A stretch of 10,268 nt of DNA from Deltaproteobacteria bacterium (GCA_030623035.1 JAUXFK010000091.1:1-10268), one strand, 5' to 3'; positions 1-7,553 are shown, numbered from the stretch's first letter. Notes: generated by a model from the letters alone, not told the origin. Made by a program: numbers and translations.

Positions 1-78
1 CACTCCGGTGAAAACCGGAGTCCAGATGGTTCGCAACTGCTTGAAAACACTGGATTCCGGCTTTTGCCGGAATGACGG
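1..78. repeat. REP/MITE-like palindromic repeat, copy 1 (left end cut by window)
   Basis: Two short hairpins lie about 30 bp apart. The first is CTCCGGT (3-9) with a GAAA loop and ACCGGAG (14-20). The second is ATTCCGGC (54-61) with a TTTT loop and GCCGGAAT (66-73). Both stems are perfect. The left arm is also roughly complementary to the right arm, both ending in the TCCAG/CTGGA core, so the whole unit can fold into one long structure. A second copy with the same layout is at 8951-9030. Such 'GTCATTCC..GGAATCCAG' units are common dispersed repeats in bacterial genomes. The copy may extend left of the window. Confidence 0.75.
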
Positions 79-190
79 GAAATGGTATTTTTTGACTTTT
101 TACGAGATCATCAATTACTTGAAGGCAACAAATATTGAAGTTGGCTTATTATTGAATTTTGGCAGGAAACCAGAGTTCAAAAGGTTTGTA

Positions 191-196
191 TATAAT
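191..196 (+). promoter_or_regulatory. Candidate -10 element (TATAAT) upstream of the VWA gene
   Basis: A perfect TATAAT lies 115 bp before the chosen GTG start, in an AT-rich stretch preceded by TTTGTA. No good -35 hexamer sits at 16-18 bp spacing; GTTCAA at 175-180 is too close. It is a weak prediction resting on the -10 match alone. Confidence 0.25.
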
Positions 197-294
197 CATA
201 AAAGAAGAAATATCAGTGGTGATCAGCGTAGATCGGCGGCTGAGTAGTTACAAAAACATATGAGATTGTGGATTATCCTCCAGCCAGTGTGGAG

Positions 295-300
295 AAGGAG
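295..300 (+). promoter_or_regulatory. Ribosome binding site deciding the GTG start of the VWA gene
   Basis: AAGGAG lies 10 nt before the GTG at 311. The ATG at 260, in the same frame, has no purine-rich site ahead of it. This favours initiation at 311. Confidence 0.6.
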
Positions 301-310
301 ACCAGGATCC

Positions 311-2137
311 GTGAGTTTCAATACATTAGACGAAACATCAATAGCGAAGAGCAATATACCTCCAGCGAAACATACGAAAGTATACTCCAGGTATTGGCGA
401 AAGAATATTTCCTGTCATGAGGCTACAGAGATGGCTGCGGTTTTAGCTGCCATGCGTAAAGTAACCAGTCATATTGGCGGTAATGTCAAACCGCTTTACT
501 GGCGGGGCATGTACTGTCCTTCAGATGGTGCTATCTTCCTTGATCCTGATGAAATTAAAGGTACGTATCCTGTCCCTTACCGAAAGATAGATTTCCTGGT
601 GGGTCAGGTAGTCAGGGATTCCTTTCTTTGCCTGGAGTGGAACGAATGGGTAAGAGAAGAGGTAAAAAAGCGCGCTTCCTCTATGGGTCAGGAATTGGAT
701 AGATACCTCGATTATCTGATAATTGCTGCTGAAGAAATCTACATCGACGAATTGGTCCGACCGGGTGTATGGTCGCTTTATCTGTCAAAGTACTTTAGAT
801 TCCAGTCCCGTACAAAAGGGAAGAGAGATCCTTCCCTACCACCGGTGCCATCAAGCCTGGCAAGTATCTGGAGGAAAAATATATTCCTTCAATTCTTTCC
901 GGATAATTTGCACCATTACTATGATGATCTGATGAGAATCCTTTTGGATTCTACTGTGGCAATCAAAGGGGTAAAGAAGCTTGCAACTGTTGTTGAAAGA
1001 AGGGAGAGTAGGGTCGATATATATCTTGGGATGTGGAATAAGGTTTGTCAGGTCATTTCGCAATGGGAAAGGTTCGATCTCTCCCCTGATGGGGTGGGTA
1101 TACAGGATGAATCAGGCCAAAAAGTAAAGATGGAAAAACAAGAGGATGATACTGAAGATGATCCTTCATCTGAAGATGAAAATTTAGATTCTTCTGAAGA
1201 GCTGAAACAAGAACTCGCTGAAGAGATCAGTTCCATACTTGATGAAGGGAAGACGGATTTAACAAAAAGCATAGGGGCTGTACTTCAAGACCCTGATGCA
1301 GAACCGATGGCTACAGTCTTTTCCCGAGGGGTTGCCGAGTGCATTGCAACTGTTGATAATAACCAGGTGAAGCGTTTAAAAAATATATTTGAAAAACAAG
1401 AAGTTATGATCAGGAAGTCGAGAAAAATGCGCGTAAAAAGAGGCCTGGACATGGGCGATATGGATGTCCGAAGACTCTATCGTGTGCCCTTTTGTGAAAA
1501 TATTTTCAAAAGGAAAGAGATTAAACAAAATGATCTCTCATGGAGTATTGCCATTGTTGCAGATGCATCCGCCTCTATGGGAAGAAGGGTAGGAGTAAGC
1601 AAAACCTTCAGCAGCTCCTGGTTGATGGCGGAACAGACATTTGTCTCTCTTGCCGAAGCAGCAAAAGGGTTTAGTAATCACCTGGAGGTTTACGGTTATT
1701 TTGAACTGAATGGCCAGTGTGAGGTCGTGAGGTTGTATAATAAGAGCAAACTATTTACCTTGTACCCGGTTGGCCAGACTCCATCGGGTCAGGCCATTTT
1801 GGCTGTGGCTATGATTATAAAAAAGACGCGTAATAACAAAAAGTTGATTATTCATATAACCGACGGGGAGACTAATTGTGGGCTGGATGTAGCCCATGCA
1901 ATTGAGTATTGCCAAAAAAACAGGGTTGATCTCATCACAATTGGATGTGGGTATAATCGAAAGACCCAAAATATTTTAAAGGAACAATACACAACAGGGA
2001 TTTATCTGATGGATAATATAGATCGTTTACCAGAAGGTCTGGAATGTCTGTTTCGAGAAAAGCTTTTAAAGGATGACCGTCTAAACTTTGATACCCATCT
2101 AAGAGGGATCGCAGATGAAGAAATGGAGGTGAGCTAG
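311..2137 (+). CDS. VWA-domain protein with acidic linker (CobT/NorD-like architecture)
   Basis: The protein is 608 residues from the GTG at 311. The first ~270 residues are mostly helical-looking and unrecognised. A strongly acidic, Ser-rich linker follows at about 275-310, and a C-terminal von Willebrand A domain lies at about 410-590. The metal-dependent adhesion site looks complete: DASAS at 418-422, Thr490 in a QTPSG context, and TDGE at 517-520. No signal peptide is visible, so it is probably cytoplasmic. The order N-domain, acidic linker, VWA recalls cobaltochelatase CobT and NorD. Members of that group work with a MoxR/CobS-type AAA+ ATPase to insert metals or activate enzymes. No such ATPase is in the window; it could lie to the left. 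The target is unknown, and CobT itself is not claimed because its diagnostic motifs are not evident. The longer reading from the ATG at 260 has no ribosome binding site. Confidence 0.85.
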   Translation: MSFNTLDETSIAKSNIPPAKHTKVYSRYWRKNISCHEATEMAAVLAAMRKVTSHIGGNVKPLYWRGMYCPSDGAIFLDPDEIKGTYPVPYRKIDFLVGQVVRDSFLCLEWNEWVREEVKKRASSMGQELDRYLDYLIIAAEEIYIDELVRPGVWSLYLSKYFRFQSRTKGKRDPSLPPVPSSLASIWRKNIFLQFFPDNLHHYYDDLMRILLDSTVAIKGVKKLATVVERRESRVDIYLGMWNKVCQVISQWERFDLSPDGVGIQDESGQKVKMEKQEDDTEDDPSSEDENLDSSEELKQELAEEISSILDEGKTDLTKSIGAVLQDPDAEPMATVFSRGVAECIATVDNNQVKRLKNIFEKQEVMIRKSRKMRVKRGLDMGDMDVRRLYRVPFCENIFKRKEIKQNDLSWSIAIVADASASMGRRVGVSKTFSSSWLMAEQTFVSLAEAAKGFSNHLEVYGYFELNGQCEVVRLYNKSKLFTLYPVGQTPSGQAILAVAMIIKKTRNNKKLIIHITDGETNCGLDVAHAIEYCQKNRVDLITIGCGYNRKTQNILKEQYTTGIYLMDNIDRLPEGLECLFREKLLKDDRLNFDTHLRGIADEEMEVS

Positions 2138-2348
2138 GGTAGAATTTCTATTATAGTATTTGTGTTGGCAGGGTCGTTATTTTCACAAGAATTATTACAG
2201 AACAAGATAGCGGAGCAGAGTTACGGTGGAGTGGAATCACTGAGAGATCGTTGACCAAAAGAGTACTGAGAGGTACAAATGGCAACGTTCGTTTGAAGAT
2301 AAAGTTGTTACGAACCGAAGCGGTGTTGAAGCTACTATGGAGGGATGA
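2138..2348 (+). pseudogene. Possible remnant of a small exported (LolA-like?) protein gene
   Basis: Directly after the VWA stop codon, the same frame reads RISIIVFVLAGSLFSQELL and continues to QSYGGVESLRDR before a stop at 2252. That looks like a secretion signal followed by the 'YGG-E-L' motif often seen near the N-terminus of outer-membrane lipoprotein-sorting-like proteins. From about 2247 a different frame reads TERYKWQRSFEDKVV and ends at 2348, which could be the end of the same kind of protein with its middle lost. There is no ATG or ribosome binding site for the first part. This is my reading of fragments, not a recognised gene; the stretch could equally be plain intergenic DNA. Confidence 0.3.
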
Positions 2349-2351
2349 GTA

Positions 2352-3401
2352 ATGAGATATAGAAGAGTTATTTTTGTGACTATAGTTTTTTTATTAATGT
2401 TAATCCAGTGGACAGGGATGTCTGAGGCGCGCTCTAAGAAGGCAACATATGTATGGAAGATGGCAACCCATGCCCCTGAAGTAATAGGCTTTGCGATCTA
2501 TTTGCGAGACACATTCACCCCTGCGCTCGAGAAAGTGACCAACAAAGAAGTAACTATTGACTGGTATTGGGGTGGCATAATGGGGGATGATGAGGATTGG
2601 GTTGCGAAGATAAGGATAGATCAACTGCAGGGGGCAGGGTTCGATGGTCACGGAATTGTAATGGCCTGTCCGGATCTTGCCATGTTCCAGCTTCCCTTTC
2701 TCTTCAAAAGTTTCGATGAAGTGGCTTTCATAAGAGAAAAGCTAAGGCAGCGACTTCTGAGAAGCTTTGAGAAGAACGGATATAAGCTGCTTTTGCTGAT
2801 CGATCAGGACTTCGACCAGGTATATTCGTTAAAACGGGAGATCAGATCACCTGAAGACTTTGCCAGGACTACGTTTGCAACTTACTCTGGTAAGCTGGAA
2901 AACGAGATGCTCAGGGCACTGGGAACCAGCCCGATTCCCATAAATGTGCCGGAGCTCCCTTCTTCTCTAAGGGCCGGGATATGTGATGCTCTTATCGTTC
3001 CAGCTATCTGGTATGTGGGTGCCCAGCTTTACACAATAACGAAGGCCGTAACTCCCAGCACCATGAGATATGCACCAGGAGGTATTGTAATATCAAACAA
3101 GGCATGGAATGGAATCCCTGAGGAATACCGGAAGACTATAGATGGAATACTCTTGGAGCACGAGCATGGGTTTAATGAATACGGGCACGACGGCAATGCC
3201 AGGTGTCTTCGAGCTATGATCAAGTATGGAGTGAAGGAGGTGAGGCTAAACCAGGTAGAGATCGATTTATTGAAGCAAAGGACAAGGCCCCTATGGGACA
3301 AATTGGCCGGCAAGGAGTATCCCAGAGACCTCTTAGATGAAGTCCTGTGTTCTTTGGATGAATATCGTTCGAGAGAGGCGAGTATTTTTATTGCCCCTTG
3401 A
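2352..3401 (+). CDS. TRAP-type DctP-like periplasmic solute-binding protein
   Basis: The 349-residue protein starts 7 nt after a GGAGGG site. An N-terminal signal peptide is clear: basic residues 2-5, a hydrophobic core at 6-20, and likely cleavage after Ala26 (SEA). The mature part follows the DctP fold: the start WKMATHAPE; the FQLPFLFKS segment at 112-120, typical of these proteins; RSPEDF at 165-170; and a PGGIVISNKAWNGIPEE stretch near the C-terminus. TRAP binding proteins capture organic acids in the periplasm for a DctQM membrane unit. No DctQ or DctM gene is nearby, so this is an orphan. The family's usual 'K-I/L-R' arginine, which grips the ligand carboxylate, aligns with Ala176 in TTFATYSG, so the ligand may not be a simple carboxylate. 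A TatT lipoprotein, a known partner of some TRAP binding proteins, is encoded about 6 kb away on the other strand. Confidence 0.9.
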   Translation: MRYRRVIFVTIVFLLMLIQWTGMSEARSKKATYVWKMATHAPEVIGFAIYLRDTFTPALEKVTNKEVTIDWYWGGIMGDDEDWVAKIRIDQLQGAGFDGHGIVMACPDLAMFQLPFLFKSFDEVAFIREKLRQRLLRSFEKNGYKLLLLIDQDFDQVYSLKREIRSPEDFARTTFATYSGKLENEMLRALGTSPIPINVPELPSSLRAGICDALIVPAIWYVGAQLYTITKAVTPSTMRYAPGGIVISNKAWNGIPEEYRKTIDGILLEHEHGFNEYGHDGNARCLRAMIKYGVKEVRLNQVEIDLLKQRTRPLWDKLAGKEYPRDLLDEVLCSLDEYRSREASIFIAP

Positions 3402-3580
3402 CTCATTTAATGAAGACACTATAAACATTGCACCGGAAAATAGAAACATTTGGTAAAATATAGACTGGCCTTACCCTGATAGGCTTTAAATCTACATGGT
3501 TCATCTTGGGATGGGAACCCTTCGTGATAGGCACAGAGAACCAGGGATTCAGCCAAGGGTAGGAAAAAGAGAGGCTGTAA

Positions 3581-4693
3581 ATGTTAAAACATGAAGATAA
3601 AGACGATTTCGTGCGTATTACACGAGAAAAATACTATGAAGCAGTTGCACAGTGCAAGCCCCTATTTGCCTGGTTTAGCCTTACCGATGCATGTAATCTG
3701 GATTGCAAGTACTGCTTTGCTGATGCAAAATACCATCCTCCAGGATCCAATGACCCGATCATTCACGAGTTAAGCACAAAAGAGGTATATGAGATTATCG
3801 ATAATATCTATGAAGCCGGGACAGAAATCGTAATGTTTGCCGGTGGAGAACCGACCCTGAGAGAGGACCTGGTTGACATCGTAAAATATACATCGAGACG
3901 CATGAGTGTTGCCATGAATTCCAATGGTTTTATCCTGGATGAGCGTCTTTGCAGGGATTTGGCATGGGCAGGACTTTCTCAGGTAAAGGTGAGTGTGGAT
4001 GGCATGTGTGAAAATCATGACTACAATAGAGGGGATGGTTCCTTTGCGAAGACCATGGATGCACTTCGAAACCTTGTAAAGGCTGGTATCCCAAAGGTTA
4101 TGCTGATAATGACCCTTTCAAAACTGAATTATGACGAGCTGGAGAGAATGGTAGACCTCTCCATGAGTATGGGAGTTGATTTTACAATGGTGGAATTTCT
4201 TCCCTTAGGGAAAGCTTCCGAGAGGAAAGACTGGGCATTAACAAAGGAACAGATAGAGAAGGCGCAGCGTTATTTGGTAGATGCACAGCAACACTACGGA
4301 TGGGAAAGGGTAGCGTTTGAGAACCGTTATATCGTTGCAGAAGATGAATTCTGCAAAAGGGTTTGTGGCGATCCAAATATGCCGTGTGGTTTTTATGATT
4401 TTTGTGTGGGCTGTATTACCGGTATATACAGCTATTGCATAACGGCTTCCGGGAAGGTAGTAACCGGTGATATAATGACACTGGAGATAGGCGATTTAAA
4501 GGAGGAGAGATTAAAGGATATCTGGAGAAACAATGATATGCTAAAAGTTATCAGAAACAGAGAGAACCTGAAAGGAAAATGCGGGAAGTGTTATTACAAG
4601 TATATATGCGGTGGATGCAGAAGGAGGGCTTATACCTATACCGATGATATCATGGCCGCTGATCCAGGCTGTTGGAGGAGAGGTATTCAATAA
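3581..4693 (+). CDS. Radical SAM/SPASM protein, NirJ/AhbC/PqqE-like
   Basis: The 370-residue protein has the radical SAM signature CNLDCKYC (Cys38, Cys42, Cys45), which holds the S-adenosylmethionine-cleaving 4Fe-4S cluster, and AGGEP at 87-91 for cofactor binding. The C-terminus carries a SPASM-type Cys pattern: Cys334, 337, 343 and 346 (CX2CX5CX2C) followed by CRRRAYTYTDD and DPGC (Cys364). This resembles the heme-maturation enzymes NirJ, AhbC and AhbD and the tungsten-oxidoreductase maturase family. A further Cys cluster lies at 258, 262, 269, 275, 278 and 286. The usual final Cys of the CX9-15GX4C motif is Gly at 296, so auxiliary cluster I may have other ligands. It probably modifies a peptide or tetrapyrrole, but no substrate gene is visible. 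The 179-bp leader has no convincing peptide gene. An AGAGAGG-like site precedes the ATG. It is followed after 48 bp by the GntR-type gene on the same strand. Confidence 0.9.
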   Translation: MLKHEDKDDFVRITREKYYEAVAQCKPLFAWFSLTDACNLDCKYCFADAKYHPPGSNDPIIHELSTKEVYEIIDNIYEAGTEIVMFAGGEPTLREDLVDIVKYTSRRMSVAMNSNGFILDERLCRDLAWAGLSQVKVSVDGMCENHDYNRGDGSFAKTMDALRNLVKAGIPKVMLIMTLSKLNYDELERMVDLSMSMGVDFTMVEFLPLGKASERKDWALTKEQIEKAQRYLVDAQQHYGWERVAFENRYIVAEDEFCKRVCGDPNMPCGFYDFCVGCITGIYSYCITASGKVVTGDIMTLEIGDLKEERLKDIWRNNDMLKVIRNRENLKGKCGKCYYKYICGGCRRRAYTYTDDIMAADPGCWRRGIQ

Positions 4694-4741
4694 AGAACTG
4701 ACTGTCCACCCTGTTTTAGGGGGGAAAAGAGGGTATATTTT

Positions 4742-5521
4742 ATGGACAATTTAGAAAGGGCACTAAATAGAAGAGAAGAGAAAAATAAAGCCGGCCTCTT
4801 AAAGGGGCAGGGTCCTCTTTATCTTCAGTTACAAAGGATACTGGAAGATGAAATCGTCTCTGGCAAATACTCCAACAGGAAAAAATTACCCACAGAGGTT
4901 GAACTTTGCCAGATGTATAATGTCAGTCGTATTACTGTTCGACAGGCGATATCTAACCTGAAGAACAAGGGTATTATCGACTCTCAACAAGGGAAAGGAA
5001 CATTTGTTGATATCCCTGATTTTCTACCCCAAAGCAACCTCCATCTCTTTCAATCTCTGGAGGGATTGCTTTATTTTTCTCCCAGAACAGTGAACAAGAT
5101 TTTGCGAAAGGGGTCTATACGAACACCTAATGCTATCGCTAATTTAGGCAATTTCAAAGATTATCCAAAGGTATATCGCCTGGAGGGAATACGGTATTTA
5201 TACGGTGAGTCACTGGGATATTACAATATATATGTTTTACCTGAGTTTGGACAGTTATTTTCGGGAGAAACTCCGTTGGCTATTCTTTTAGTATTAGAGC
5301 AGAAGGGAGGAGCCCATATTCGAGAAGTCCATCAAACAATAAAGGCCACAAAATGTAACAAACGTATCGCAAATATCCTTAAGATTAAACCCGGTGACCC
5401 TCTTATGGTCTTTGAGAGGTTGTATTTTTCATCAGATAACAGACTGGTACAGATTGGAGTATCCCATCTTCGGGCAGACCGATATGAATATACTATAAAG
5501 CTGAGCCGGAGGGATACTTAA
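4742..5521 (+). CDS. GntR-family regulator, HutC/FarR type (wHTH + UTRA)
   Basis: The 259-residue protein has a winged helix-turn-helix at about 25-90: PLYLQLQRILEDEI, then LPTEVELCQMYNVSR, then TVRQAISNLKNKG and the wing QQGKGTFV. The C-terminal ~150 residues match the UTRA ligand-binding fold in layout, with YRLEGIRYLYGESLGYYN, a KPGDPLMVFERLY strand and a YEYTIKLSR end. HutC-type regulators are usually repressors released by a small metabolite. A 24-residue charged N-terminal extension precedes the domain. GAGGG lies 8 nt before the ATG. The gene follows the radical SAM gene and faces the acyl-CoA cluster across a hairpin terminator. It may control either group, but no matching operator pair was found by eye, so the target is unassigned. 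Confidence 0.92.
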   Translation: MDNLERALNRREEKNKAGLLKGQGPLYLQLQRILEDEIVSGKYSNRKKLPTEVELCQMYNVSRITVRQAISNLKNKGIIDSQQGKGTFVDIPDFLPQSNLHLFQSLEGLLYFSPRTVNKILRKGSIRTPNAIANLGNFKDYPKVYRLEGIRYLYGESLGYYNIYVLPEFGQLFSGETPLAILLVLEQKGGAHIREVHQTIKATKCNKRIANILKIKPGDPLMVFERLYFSSDNRLVQIGVSHLRADRYEYTIKLSRRDT

Positions 5522-5540
5522 CATTCCTCACTTTTCTTCT

Positions 5541-5563
5541 AACAGGGGGGGTACCCCCCTGTT
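5541..5563. terminator. Hairpin terminator between convergent genes
   Basis: A perfect 10-bp stem, AACAGGGGGG pairing with CCCCCCTGTT, has a 3-nt loop. On the + strand it is followed by a moderately T-rich GTTTTAATCTT at 5571-5581. It sits in the 52-bp gap between two converging stop codons, the expected place for a terminator. It may work for both directions, but on the - strand the following bases are A/G-rich. Confidence 0.65.
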
Positions 5564-5573
5564 CACATCTGTT

Positions 5574-5789
5574 TTAATCTTCTAAGTTACCCTCAATACC
5601 AGCAGATTTTCCCCAAGGAGCCTCACCGGGGCTTACTGCATTTCCCAGTTCTTCCTTCATCTCATCGCAGGAAAGCCAGGCCTGACACTTAGGGCATTGC
5701 CGCATGCTTATAGATGCATCGATTCTGGCATTATAAAGATACCTGAATTCTTCCTGCGCCGCCTCATATCCGCATTCCAAACACTTCAT
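5574..5789 (-). CDS. Small zinc-ribbon protein
   Basis: This is a 71-residue protein. It has two Cys pairs, CLEC at 3-6 and CPKC at 32-35, with 25 residues between them, matching a zinc-ribbon (rubredoxin-like) knuckle pair. The rest is acidic. No enzyme family was recognised. The ATG at 5789 is preferred because AGGAGG lies 10 nt upstream. A longer in-frame reading from 5837 would overlap the carboxyltransferase and has no such site. The gene starts 28 bp after the carboxyltransferase stop, so the two are very probably cotranscribed. Small zinc-ribbon proteins often serve as partner or assembly subunits of multi-subunit acyl-CoA enzymes, so a partner role is plausible but inferred. Confidence 0.75.
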   Translation of the reverse strand: MKCLECGYEAAQEEFRYLYNARIDASISMRQCPKCQAWLSCDEMKEELGNAVSPGEAPWGKSAGIEGNLED

Positions 5790-5817
5790 CTTATAATTAC
5801 CTCCTTTTTCTATCAGT

Positions 5818-7383
5818 TTATAAGGGTATATTTCCATGACGTTTTGATATACGGTTGCTCAGTTTTTTTGTAGACAGGTACTTCAAGGCATTTATAATGG
5901 TTAACCGGGTCTCTGCCGGCTCAATTATATCACTCAACTGACCGAAAAAAGACGCCATATAAATTGGATTGGCGAATCGATCTTGATACTCTTTTTGACG
6001 CTTTGCCCTGACCTCTTCGCTGTTTTCTGCTGCTGCAATCTCACCTCCATAAAAGAGTTCCACTGCCTGTTTGGCTCCGAGAACTCCCATCTCGACTGTA
6101 GGCCAGGCATATACAAAGTCTGTGCCCATCTGTGGAACGATTCCCATCCCCAGGTTCCCGCCGCCATAGGCCTTGCGCAGTATAATTCCGATCCTCGGGA
6201 CGGTTGCTTCGCAAAGGGCATACAGTACCTTGGCCCCATGCCTGATAATACCGTTATGTTCCTGTGCTGAGCCCGGCATATAGGCAGGGGTATCTACCAG
6301 AAGGACTAAAGGGATATTGAAGCAGTCGCAAAACCTGATAAACCTTGCCTGCTTATCGGAGCTGTTAACCGTCAGAGAACCGGCCATGTAAAGGGGGTTG
6401 TTTGCGATCATGCCAACCACCCTCCCCTTGATGCGGCAAAAACCGACTGTTATCTCTCCTGCATACTCCGGCTTTATCTCGAAATACTTTCCATGGTCAG
6501 CAATAGCCTTTATTACCTTTCTGATGTCATACGCTCTTTTAGAATCTGAGGGGACCAGCTTGACAAGGTCTTCATCGATATCGGGAATGGAATTGTCAGG
6601 CTCTGCCATTGGTGGCATCTCTTCGTTGTTTAAAGGAAGGTAACTAAGAAGCTCTCTTATTTGGGCAAAACACTCGTCTTCAGTTGGGAAACGCTTGTCA
6701 GCTACCCCCGAGACCTTGCAATGTACCTCTGCCCCACCCAGTTGCTCGGCAGTGAGGTCTTCGCTCATGACTGACTTTACCATCAAAGGCCCTGTAATAA
6801 ACATATGGCTTGTCTTATCAATCATAAAAATAAAATCCGTAAGCGCTGGGGAATAGACAGAGATACCGGCACAACTACCTAAAATTCCTGATATCTGGGG
6901 TACAACTCCGGATGCCTGTGTGTTGGGAAAGAAGATCGATCCCCCACTCTTTTCCAGAGCATCACCCATTGCGCCTCCTCCCTCATCCAGTTTGGGCAAC
7001 CTGGCGCCAGGCGAATCATGCAGGCCGATCATCGGTACCCTCATATCCAAAGCCCGCTCCACAGTACAGTACATCTTGTACCCATGCCACTTTCCTATAG
7101 AGCCGCCTTTGACTGTAGTATCCTGGGAATAGATACATACTGGGCGATCGTTTATAGTCCCATAACCAGAGACCAGACCATCTCCTGGCAGACCGTCCAT
7201 ATGGCCGACCAACAAATTTATTTCAACAAAACTGCCCGGATCCAGAAGCTTATCAATTCGCTCCCGGCCTGTTAGCTTACCCGCTTTATGAACCTTCTCT
7301 ATCTTTGCCAGCCCACCGCCGAGTTTTGCCTTTTCCTTAACCTCTCTTAATTGTCGGATTCTGTCTTGAATGAAATCTTCCAC
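5818..7383 (-). CDS. Acyl-CoA carboxyltransferase (PccB/MmdA-like alpha subunit)
   Basis: The 521-residue protein has the two-crotonase-fold layout of carboxyltransferases that move CO2 between biotin and an acyl-CoA: propionyl-CoA carboxylase beta, methylmalonyl-CoA decarboxylase alpha and glutaconyl-CoA decarboxylase. Visible motifs are HDSPGARL (122-129), the N-half oxyanion-hole segment GSCAGISVYSPALTDF (169-184), EHNGIIRHGAKVLYA (375-389), RKAYGGGN (403-410) and the C-terminus KRHGNIPL. Length and ends match full-length family members. Translation starts at GTG 7383, with AGGAGG 5 nt upstream. Substrate-site positions differ from PccB: DTPAYMPG at 364-371 where 'DVPGFLPG' is usual, and YGGGNLGMG at 406-414, partly like methylcrotonyl-CoA carboxylase beta. 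The substrate is therefore left open. No biotin carrier, biotin carboxylase or sodium-pumping beta subunit is in the window. Confidence 0.93.
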   Translation of the reverse strand: MEDFIQDRIRQLREVKEKAKLGGGLAKIEKVHKAGKLTGRERIDKLLDPGSFVEINLLVGHMDGLPGDGLVSGYGTINDRPVCIYSQDTTVKGGSIGKWHGYKMYCTVERALDMRVPMIGLHDSPGARLPKLDEGGGAMGDALEKSGGSIFFPNTQASGVVPQISGILGSCAGISVYSPALTDFIFMIDKTSHMFITGPLMVKSVMSEDLTAEQLGGAEVHCKVSGVADKRFPTEDECFAQIRELLSYLPLNNEEMPPMAEPDNSIPDIDEDLVKLVPSDSKRAYDIRKVIKAIADHGKYFEIKPEYAGEITVGFCRIKGRVVGMIANNPLYMAGSLTVNSSDKQARFIRFCDCFNIPLVLLVDTPAYMPGSAQEHNGIIRHGAKVLYALCEATVPRIGIILRKAYGGGNLGMGIVPQMGTDFVYAWPTVEMGVLGAKQAVELFYGGEIAAAENSEEVRAKRQKEYQDRFANPIYMASFFGQLSDIIEPAETRLTIINALKYLSTKKLSNRISKRHGNIPL

Positions 7384-7470
7384 AATTTCCTCCTTTTTCC
7401 TTCATGTTTAATTCGAATCTCTGACCCTGTTCAGATCCTGTGATTTGTGCAATCGTGTTTATTAGAGTTG

Positions 7471-7547
7471 TCGTAATTGTTTAGTTACCTTAAGGAGATA
7501 ACAAGATTTTATGATTTGAATATCATTATCTGGCTAAAAAGTTACGA
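7471..7547. repeat. Small element with imperfect terminal inverted repeats (family B, short copy)
   Basis: The ends TCGTAATTGTTTAGTTA (7471-7487) and TGGCTAAAAAGTTACGA (7531-7547) are inverted repeats matching at 13 of 17 positions. Both end segments reappear at 8883-9109 around a larger insert. It lies in the 170-bp gap between the crotonase stop and the carboxyltransferase start, so it interrupts an otherwise tight cluster. No coding capacity; probably a MITE-like or transcribed hairpin element. Confidence 0.45.
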
Positions 7548-7553
7548 TATGCC

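Larger units (their letters stand above)
79..310. other. Intergenic leader with no recognisable gene
   Basis: This AT-rich stretch separates the repeat from the VWA gene. An open frame runs from 8 to 247, but it starts inside the hairpin repeat, has no ribosome binding site, and its composition is not protein-like, so I do not call it. The end of the stretch carries the AAGGAG site that sets the start of the next gene. Confidence 0.5.

Noticed and set aside
8..247. 79-residue open frame at the left edge
   Set aside because: It begins inside the hairpin repeat, has no ribosome binding site and resembles no family I know.
3029..3406. 125-residue open frame on the - strand
   Set aside because: It lies entirely antisense to the well-supported DctP-like gene and has no own start signal.
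3496..3594. 32-residue frame overlapping the radical SAM start, considered as a modified-peptide precursor
   Set aside because: It has no ribosome binding site, no Cys and no typical leader/core pattern, and it overlaps the next gene in another frame.
4711..4726. CCCT/AGGG mini-hairpin after the radical SAM gene as a terminator
   Set aside because: The stem is only about 4 bp and is followed by a purine-rich ribosome binding region, so read-through into the GntR gene is more likely.
5934..6239. 101-residue open frame on the - strand
   Set aside because: It is another frame of the carboxyltransferase gene and carries no family motif.
7420..7435. TCTGA-N6-TCAGA palindrome before the carboxyltransferase, as a GntR-type operator
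   Set aside because: It has only 5-bp arms, does not match the usual GTnTAnAC-type sites, and no second copy was seen near the regulator.
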